From Clostridia bacterium (GTDB lineage: Bacteria; Bacillota; Clostridia; Christensenellales; Maliibacteriaceae), in the NCBI GenBank assembly GCA_017935825.1, contig JAGBGW010000161.1, forward strand, positions 1 to 11,408: a DNA stretch of 11,408 nucleotides, written 5' to 3'. This document shows positions 7,497 to 11,408 of the stretch, one piece after another. The stretch's first letter is position 1, and each line of letters begins with the position of its first letter. A program made the translations under genes and the position numbers. The notes beneath the pieces are model-generated. The model searched no databases. It saw only the letters and a program-made list of their open reading frames with translations, and had not been told where the DNA came from.

Positions 7497-7589
7497 ATGG
7501 AACAGAACAACCACAAGCAGACTTCTCAGAACAAAAACAAGACCAAGGGTCAGAACAAGAATCGTACTGAGCAGAGCAACCAGAACTAA
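7497..7589 (+). CDS. 30-residue Asn/Gln/Lys-rich microprotein, unknown function
   Basis: A short ORF, ATG at 7497 and TAA at 7587-7589, preceded by a near-perfect Shine-Dalgarno AAAGGAGG ending at 7486 (10-base spacer) and followed within 5 bases by a strong terminator. Of its 30 residues 8 are Asn, 6 Gln and 5 Lys; there is no hydrophobic residue apart from the initiator Met and no Cys. An 8-residue imperfect tandem repeat is visible: QNKNKTKG (11-18) and QNKNRTEQ (19-26). It should be soluble, basic and disordered. The composition recalls small gamma-type acid-soluble spore proteins (SspE-like), but no diagnostic motif supports that assignment. No promoter was found in the 57-base gap after the MFS gene, so it is probably cotranscribed with it. 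That it is translated is inferred from the signals only. Confidence 0.68.
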   Translation: MEQNNHKQTSQNKNKTKGQNKNRTEQSNQN

Positions 7590-7593
7590 ACGA

Positions 7594-7624
7594 AAAACGG
7601 ACGCAGTATCGCGTCCGTTTTTTT
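7594..7624 (+). terminator. Strong intrinsic terminator after the microprotein gene
   Basis: Stem AAAACGGACGC (7594-7604) pairs perfectly with GCGTCCGTTTT (7611-7621) around a 6-base loop, and the T-run continues to 7624. It closes the MFS-microprotein transcript and sits immediately before the next promoter. Confidence 0.93.
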
Positions 7625-7625
7625 A

Positions 7626-7634
7626 TGGTATAAT
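7626..7634 (+). promoter_or_regulatory. Extended -10 promoter of the 947-residue protein gene
   Basis: TGGTATAAT (7626-7634) is an extended -10 element (TGn plus a perfect TATAAT). No recognisable -35 box lies at the expected distance, where the terminator hairpin stands. The leader is about 60 bases to the ATG at 7704. Confidence 0.65.
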
Positions 7635-7703
7635 GATGAAAACACAACGGATAACCCGGACGGTAGGGTGTAATTCCATTTTAATAAAGGGGAGGATAAA
7701 ACT

Positions 7704-10547
7704 ATGGCACAACAACTTGCCTTTCGTGTCAATGAACATGGCTTTTTGACAGGCCTTTGTCTTGGGCATCTGACTTATGGCGTAGATGGCGACGACATTT
7801 TGATCTATACCGATGCGGTACGCTACAGCCTTCGGGAACTGCCCTGCGAAAAACAAGGGGATACCTTCGTATATCGGGTGGAAGGCGCAAGATTTACCCT
7901 GTACTATGTGCCTGTGGAAGGCGCATCGTTCGTCAATCGCGTGGTGTCCATGCGCTTTTCAAGAAAAACGCAGCTGCTGCGTGTGGAACAGCCTCTGCAA
8001 AAAGCAGGCGAGCGGTTTTTGTACCATACCTTCTACAATGCATCAGCCGCAGTGTTTGAACGCAAGGGAAAGCTCGGCATCTGCCGCGGCTTTGCAAACC
8101 CCTTTGTTACCTTGGAGGATGACCAAATGGCGTATGCACCTTCCCTGATTCTGGAAACAGGACAGTGGTACACATCCGACGCCAACTTCATCGGTATCTA
8201 CAAGCTGACCGGCGAAATGATCCGCCCCGAAACGCCGCACATGCCCATGCGCATGAACGGCCGCGACCACTCCCGTTACCGTAACCCATCCGAGGGTATT
8301 GCACTGGATTTTGCCGAGATCCGCAACTTCAACGACTACACGGCGGACTATCTGGATATCAAAAACAAGAAGTTCACCTTCACAAGCTATAACTTTTTCA
8401 GCAACCTGCCCCAGCGCCCTGAAACAGCGGAGCATCTGGAAGCTTACCACCGCCATGTGGCGGCATTTGGAAAACTGACCGGCGACACTTTGATCTTCAA
8501 TCCGCTTTGCCCCAATAAAATTCCAAACGCCGATCCCGATTCTTACTGGGAACTATTCCCCGAAGGCTCTACCGCGGAGGAACTTTTGATCCATGCAAGG
8601 GAAAATAACCTTCGTGTGGGCATGTACACGGGCACTGCAGGCAATGGTCTGTACGGCAATGCCACCATGATCCCCTACGCCAACAATCCCACGTGGAAAA
8701 AGATCGACGTCATGGGCAATGTCAGCGGCGAAAACTGCATCTGCGACGAGGGCTTTTTGCAGTGGTATGTGGGCGTGCAGAAAAACACCATCAAAAAATA
8801 CGGATTGCACGTCTGGGACTGGGATCCCGGCCCAGGCAACGGCATGTTCTGCTACAGCGATCAGCACGAACATCTCCCTGGTAAGGGGGCTTACAAAGGG
8901 TTCCGTAACAGTATCCGCATCATGGCAGCGCTGAAAGAAGAATTCCCCGAGCTGTACTATCAGGGCTTCCACGGCAATAAAGAGTACGGCGTCTGGGGCT
9001 TCCGCTACATCGACCAGCATGAGGCGTATTGGGAAAACGAACCCTATGTCATGACCCACGTCTCCCGCGATCTTAGTGTGGACCGCATGACCGCCAACGG
9101 CGCACGTCAGCAGTGTCAGTGGGATTATTATTTCCGTTTCCTGCCGCCTGCCATGAACCACGGTCTTGCCCATCGCATGGCACAGGTGTGCGACCTTTGT
9201 GAAACGAATTTGGATAAGATATTCGACTACACAGGCTGGAAGTTTGCACTGCTGTGCGCCATTGCATCCGGCGGTCCTGTCACGGTGCCCGTTCTGCCCG
9301 ATGACCCCGAACGCATCGACGGCTATATTCCTTTCTACAACAAGTGGATCGCCTGGGCACGGGAGCATTTTGAATACAGCAAGCACACCATTCCTTTCGG
9401 CAGCCAGACGGGCTGCGGCGGTGTGGAAGGCTATGCAAAAATCATGAACAATGAGGGGTATCTGTTCCTGGTCAACGATATGCCCGTACCGCTTGCCATC
9501 GATATCCCATTGAACGAGCGCATCGGCATGGAACAGACCGACCGCCACTTCGCCCTTTGTATGATCCATCCCTTCACCGATGCGCCCGATGTGACCTATG
9601 CCTTCGGCGAAACGACATCCGTCATCGTGCCGCCTTATGAAGTGCTGGTGTATCACCTGTGCGATCCTGCGGACAGCGAAGCGATCGATCACGCAGTAAC
9701 CAATGCACTGCCCCGTGCGCTGGAAGTTGTTTCCCCCAAGCAAGGCAAAGCCTGTGCAAGCTTTGTGATGAGTGAAGAAATCGAAGAAATGCTGCAGTGG
9801 GGTAAATCCCAGCTGAGCGACGAAAACGATGAGGTCATCGAAATATACAAACGGGCACTCAAACGTAACAACGTTTGCTGGACACGTCCTGATCGCCTTT
9901 GGGCATGGGTGCTGTTTGAAGATGCGGATCAGGTGGAAAACGTCTGTCTGCTTGTGAACGGCAAGTCCATTACCATGGAAGTTGAGAAAATCGTTAGCCG
10001 AACTTTGCGGCAATTCGATGCAAAGACGGTTTATTTTGCGGATATCACAGATCACGTCTTTGTCGGTGAAGAAGCACAACTGCAGGTGAATTGGGAAGGC
10101 GAGCAGGATGCACCGTTTATCTACCTGCACTATCCCAAAGCGGATACAGAAGCCATGCCCCAAAAGGCGTGGACACTTCCCAAGAGAATGTATGCGGCGC
10201 CTGTGCAGGATAACAGCATCCGTGTGCGCGCTGCGAAGCTCAATTCGGATAACATCATGCTGCAGGAAACGGAAAATACCATCACAGCTTTTGTGGATAT
10301 TCCTGCGCAGGAACTGGAAGGCGTCTATGTTTCCACGCCTGTTTCCATCGGCGATACGGGCAATGACTTAAAACACGACATGGCGCTGGAGTACGATGAA
10401 CAAGATGGCACCTGGAAAAAGACCTTCCGCAGCGGCAAACGCATCCACCTGATCGTGGATGACGATAAGCTCGCTGTCTGGGCGGTCACAAAAGACGGCA
10501 GAGAAACCCCTGCATTGCATGTGCCCTTTACGTGGATCCTTGACTAA
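7704..10547 (+). CDS. Large putative glycoside hydrolase-like protein, family unassigned
   Basis: A 947-residue protein without signal peptide or membrane helix, so cytoplasmic. I do not recognise its exact family. Residues about 1-220 look like a beta-rich N-terminal domain. From about 225 a TIM-barrel-like order of strands can be read: FTFTSYN (224-230), DTLIFNPL (261-268), LRVGMYTG (303-310), GLHVWDWDPGPGNG (367-380), LYYQGFHG (417-424) and FRYIDQHEAYW (433-443). The WDWD strand (Asp372, Asp374) and the DQHE strand (Asp437, Glu440) are where clan GH-D (GH27/31/36) enzymes place nucleophile and acid/base, so these are candidate catalytic residues (inference). After the barrel, GYLFLVND (585-592) and VIVPPYEVLVYHL (640-652) resemble the beta-sandwich behind such barrels; two more beta-rich regions follow (about 720-812 and 835-947). 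GGGGAGG at 7689-7695 supports the ATG. It has its own promoter and terminator. A sugar-modifying enzyme of another fold is the main alternative. Confidence 0.6.
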   Translation: MAQQLAFRVNEHGFLTGLCLGHLTYGVDGDDILIYTDAVRYSLRELPCEKQGDTFVYRVEGARFTLYYVPVEGASFVNRVVSMRFSRKTQLLRVEQPLQKAGERFLYHTFYNASAAVFERKGKLGICRGFANPFVTLEDDQMAYAPSLILETGQWYTSDANFIGIYKLTGEMIRPETPHMPMRMNGRDHSRYRNPSEGIALDFAEIRNFNDYTADYLDIKNKKFTFTSYNFFSNLPQRPETAEHLEAYHRHVAAFGKLTGDTLIFNPLCPNKIPNADPDSYWELFPEGSTAEELLIHARENNLRVGMYTGTAGNGLYGNATMIPYANNPTWKKIDVMGNVSGENCICDEGFLQWYVGVQKNTIKKYGLHVWDWDPGPGNGMFCYSDQHEHLPGKGAYKGFRNSIRIMAALKEEFPELYYQGFHGNKEYGVWGFRYIDQHEAYWENEPYVMTHVSRDLSVDRMTANGARQQCQWDYYFRFLPPAMNHGLAHRMAQVCDLCETNLDKIFDYTGWKFALLCAIASGGPVTVPVLPDDPERIDGYIPFYNKWIAWAREHFEYSKHTIPFGSQTGCGGVEGYAKIMNNEGYLFLVNDMPVPLAIDIPLNERIGMEQTDRHFALCMIHPFTDAPDVTYAFGETTSVIVPPYEVLVYHLCDPADSEAIDHAVTNALPRALEVVSPKQGKACASFVMSEEIEEMLQWGKSQLSDENDEVIEIYKRALKRNNVCWTRPDRLWAWVLFEDADQVENVCLLVNGKSITMEVEKIVSRTLRQFDAKTVYFADITDHVFVGEEAQLQVNWEGEQDAPFIYLHYPKADTEAMPQKAWTLPKRMYAAPVQDNSIRVRAAKLNSDNIMLQETENTITAFVDIPAQELEGVYVSTPVSIGDTGNDLKHDMALEYDEQDGTWKKTFRSGKRIHLIVDDDKLAVWAVTKDGRETPALHVPFTWILD

Positions 10548-10548
10548 G

Positions 10549-10585
10549 AAAAAAGGGGATGTGTTGATAAAACACATCCCTTTTT
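10549..10585. terminator. Bidirectional intrinsic terminator
   Basis: Stem GGGATGTGTT (10556-10565) pairs with AACACATCCC (10571-10580) around a 5-base loop. It is flanked by an A-run on the left and T5 on the right, so it works for the + strand large gene and for the convergent minus-strand flavoprotein gene. Confidence 0.93.
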
Positions 10586-10596
10586 GATTGAAACAC

Positions 10597-11073
10597 TTAT
10601 GCCTCATGAACCAGCTTGCCGCAGATGTGCTCGGGTACAAGGCGAAGCAGAATCGTGCGGCGGGCGTTGTTTTTGATCTCATCTTCGATGTAGGCCTCGT
10701 CCTGCGTGAACTTGTAGGAAAGTGCACGGGAAATATCGATCACCGTTTGGGGATCATCCACGATCTCGATCTTGCCAAAGACGATGATGCTGCGGAAGGT
10801 CAGCGCCCAGTCGCCTTCTTTGCGATAGCCTTCATCATAAACACAGTAGGAGACCTTGTTGTGCTTTTTGATGGCGTCGATCTTGTGTCCTGCCATGCCG
10901 CTGTGGAAATAGATGCAGCCATCTTCTTCATAATAAAAATGGTTCAGCGGCATGCCGTAGGGATAGTCTTCATCGCCAAGCACGCTCAAAACACCGCGAA
11001 GCTCATTTTTCAGAACCTCGATGCACTCCTCGTTGGGCAGCTGTTTTTTAAATCTGACAAGTTCACGGAACAT
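10597..11073 (-). CDS. Pyridoxamine 5'-phosphate oxidase-like (split-barrel FMN-binding) protein
   Basis: A 158-residue single-domain protein of the PNPOx-like split beta-barrel superfamily, closest in look to the NimA-like / Pyridox_ox_2 group of Clostridia. The core GVLSVLGDEDYPYGMPLNHF (27-46) is followed by IYFHSGMAGHKIDAIKKH (54-71), the typical FMN phosphate-binding segment, then NKVSYCVYDE (72-81) and FRSIIVFGKIEIV (93-105). Such proteins bind flavin and act as oxidoreductases; some reduce nitro groups, and the physiological substrate is usually unknown. I chose ATG at 11073 because AAAGGAA at about 11081-11087 sits at proper spacing. A TTG start 21 bases further upstream (11094) would place that ribosome binding site inside the coding region. 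It is monocistronic, with a promoter at 11109-11137 and the terminator at 10549-10585. Confidence 0.88.
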   Translation of the reverse strand: MFRELVRFKKQLPNEECIEVLKNELRGVLSVLGDEDYPYGMPLNHFYYEEDGCIYFHSGMAGHKIDAIKKHNKVSYCVYDEGYRKEGDWALTFRSIIVFGKIEIVDDPQTVIDISRALSYKFTQDEAYIEDEIKNNARRTILLRLVPEHICGKLVHEA

Positions 11074-11108
11074 AATGATTTTCCTTTCAAGCAAAATATC
11101 TTGCCAAC

Positions 11109-11137
11109 ATTATACCAAAGCAATACCAAATTGCCTA
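11109..11137 (-). promoter_or_regulatory. Promoter of the PNPOx-like gene
   Basis: On the minus strand TATAAT (11109-11114) is preceded by TGG, giving an extended -10 element, with TAGGCA (11132-11137), a 4/6 match to the -35 consensus, 17 bases upstream. The -35 box ends three bases before the terminator hairpin at 11140-11175. Confidence 0.68.
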
Positions 11138-11139
11138 CC

Positions 11140-11175
11140 AAAAAGACTGTAAGCATAATGCTTACAGTCTTTTTT
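11140..11175. terminator. Bidirectional intrinsic terminator
   Basis: A perfect 11-bp stem, GACTGTAAGCA (11145-11155) with TGCTTACAGTC (11159-11169), and a 3-base loop, flanked by A5 and T6. On the minus strand it would end the transcript of the truncated gene at the right edge after passing the hairpin array. It also insulates the PNPOx-like promoter. Confidence 0.92.
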
Positions 11176-11190
11176 AAAACCATATTCATC

Positions 11191-11314
11191 TTGCGATGCA
11201 TCGCATCGCAAATTTCACATTGCGAAGCAATATTTCACTTACCCGAAGGGTAAATTTCACTCTGCCGAAAGGCAGAATTTCACTGCAAAGTGATTTGGCA
11301 ACAAATCACTTTGC
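11191..11314. repeat. Array of five different perfect hairpins spaced by the heptamer ATTTCAC
   Basis: Five inverted repeats follow one another. 1: TTGCGATGC / GCATCGCAA (11191-11199, 11203-11211). 2: ATTGC / GCAAT (11219-11223, 11227-11231). 3: TTACCC / GGGTAA (11239-11244, 11248-11253). 4: TCTGCC / GGCAGA (11261-11266, 11271-11276). 5: GCAAAGTGATTTG / CAAATCACTTTGC (11285-11297, 11302-11314). The first four are each followed by an identical ATTTCAC (starts 11212, 11232, 11254, 11277), with no extra base between arm and heptamer; the second to fourth loops are GAA, GAA and GAAA. Stem sequences differ but all pair perfectly, so structure and heptamer are conserved and stem sequence is not. 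On the minus strand the unit reads GTGAAAT plus hairpin. Function unknown. Confidence 0.9.
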
Positions 11315-11408
11315 TTCGGGGTATTCGTTGCAAAGCAGGCGATAGGGCGCTTCGTCCTCTTCGATGGCAGGGAAACGACCTGCAGGAGGGTTGAAGCGGT
11401 TGTCGGTG
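11306..11408 (-). CDS. C-terminal fragment of an unidentified protein (cut by the window edge)
   Basis: An open minus-strand frame enters from the right edge and ends at TGA (11306-11308), giving the last 33 residues of a protein. The segment is rich in Pro, Glu and Asp, includes NPPAGRFPAIEEDEAPYRLL, and ends NEYPEAK. The varied composition and good codons look like a real C-terminus, but I do not recognise the family and no start or ribosome binding site is in view. Its stop codon and last codons lie within the right arm of hairpin 5 of the array, so the array begins exactly at the gene's 3' end. Confidence 0.55.
   Translation of the reverse strand, partial: TDNRFNPPAGRFPAIEEDEAPYRLLCNEYPEAK

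Noticed and set aside
7626..7703. Riboswitch in the leader of the large gene
   Set aside because: The leader is only about 60 bases with weak competing stems (ACCC/GGGT, ACAC/GTGT), and no known riboswitch core was recognised.
8553..10163. A 536-codon open frame on the minus strand inside the large + strand gene
   Set aside because: In codon register with the sense gene, which has a strong ribosome binding site, a promoter and a terminator. The antisense frame has none of these and an odd composition.
11074..11094. Longer start (TTG at 11094) for the PNPOx-like protein
   Set aside because: The AAAGGAA ribosome binding site for ATG 11073 lies inside this extension, and no good site precedes the TTG. 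The extra residues add no family-conserved sequence.
10588..11253. A 221-codon + strand frame over the PNPOx-like gene and the terminator
   Set aside because: It opposes a recognisable PNPOx-like gene in register, and it reads through an intrinsic terminator and into the hairpin array.
11191..11314. CRISPR array
   Set aside because: The conserved unit is only 7 bases and the variable parts are short self-complementary hairpins, unlike CRISPR's 21-48 base direct repeats with unique spacers. No cas gene is present.

Overview
The window looks like a chromosomal segment of a low-to-moderate GC anaerobic Firmicute, most likely a Clostridia member of the gut or rumen type (Oscillospiraceae-like). 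This rests on strong purine-rich Shine-Dalgarno sites, A/T-flanked intrinsic terminators, the ddl-murF pair and the protein families present. I cannot name a species from the sequence. No rRNA, tRNA, CRISPR array, insertion sequence or phage gene was seen.

Layout. At 1-245 there is an 11-bp tandem repeat at the left edge and a good promoter. It drives a two-gene peptidoglycan operon on the + strand: D-alanine--D-alanine ligase (ddl, 246-1289) and the D-Ala-D-Ala-adding ligase murF (1305-2672). These make the dipeptide and attach it to UDP-MurNAc-tripeptide. A bidirectional terminator (2683-2714) separates this operon from a minus-strand block. In its transcription order that block holds a PfkB-family phosphosugar kinase (5063-5995) with its own promoter and terminator, then an alpha/beta-hydrolase esterase (4037-4942) with a perfect consensus promoter, then glucose-6-phosphate isomerase (pgi, 2723-3979). 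The last two are probably cotranscribed through an intercistronic hairpin.

Divergent from the kinase is a + strand carbohydrate-flavoured block: an MFS permease of the LacY/MFS_1-like type (6219-7439), a 30-residue Asn/Gln/Lys-rich microprotein (7497-7589) ending in a strong terminator, and a 947-residue protein (7704-10547) that I cannot assign to a family but which reads like a TIM-barrel glycoside hydrolase (clan GH-D-like) with C-terminal beta domains. The simplest working model is sugar import by the permease, intracellular cleavage by the large protein, and entry into glycolysis through Pgi and the PfkB kinase. That link is inference from neighbourhood only.

On the right, a minus-strand pyridoxamine-phosphate-oxidase-like flavoprotein (10597-11073) is followed, further right, by a terminator and by the most unusual DNA in the window: five perfect hairpins with different stem sequences, separated by an identical heptamer ATTTCAC (GTGAAAT on the minus strand), at 11191-11314. 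The array lies immediately downstream of the stop codon of a truncated minus-strand gene (11306 to the window edge), and that stop codon sits inside the last hairpin.

The best candidates for something undescribed are the heptamer/hairpin array, the 947-residue hydrolase-like protein and the 30-residue microprotein.
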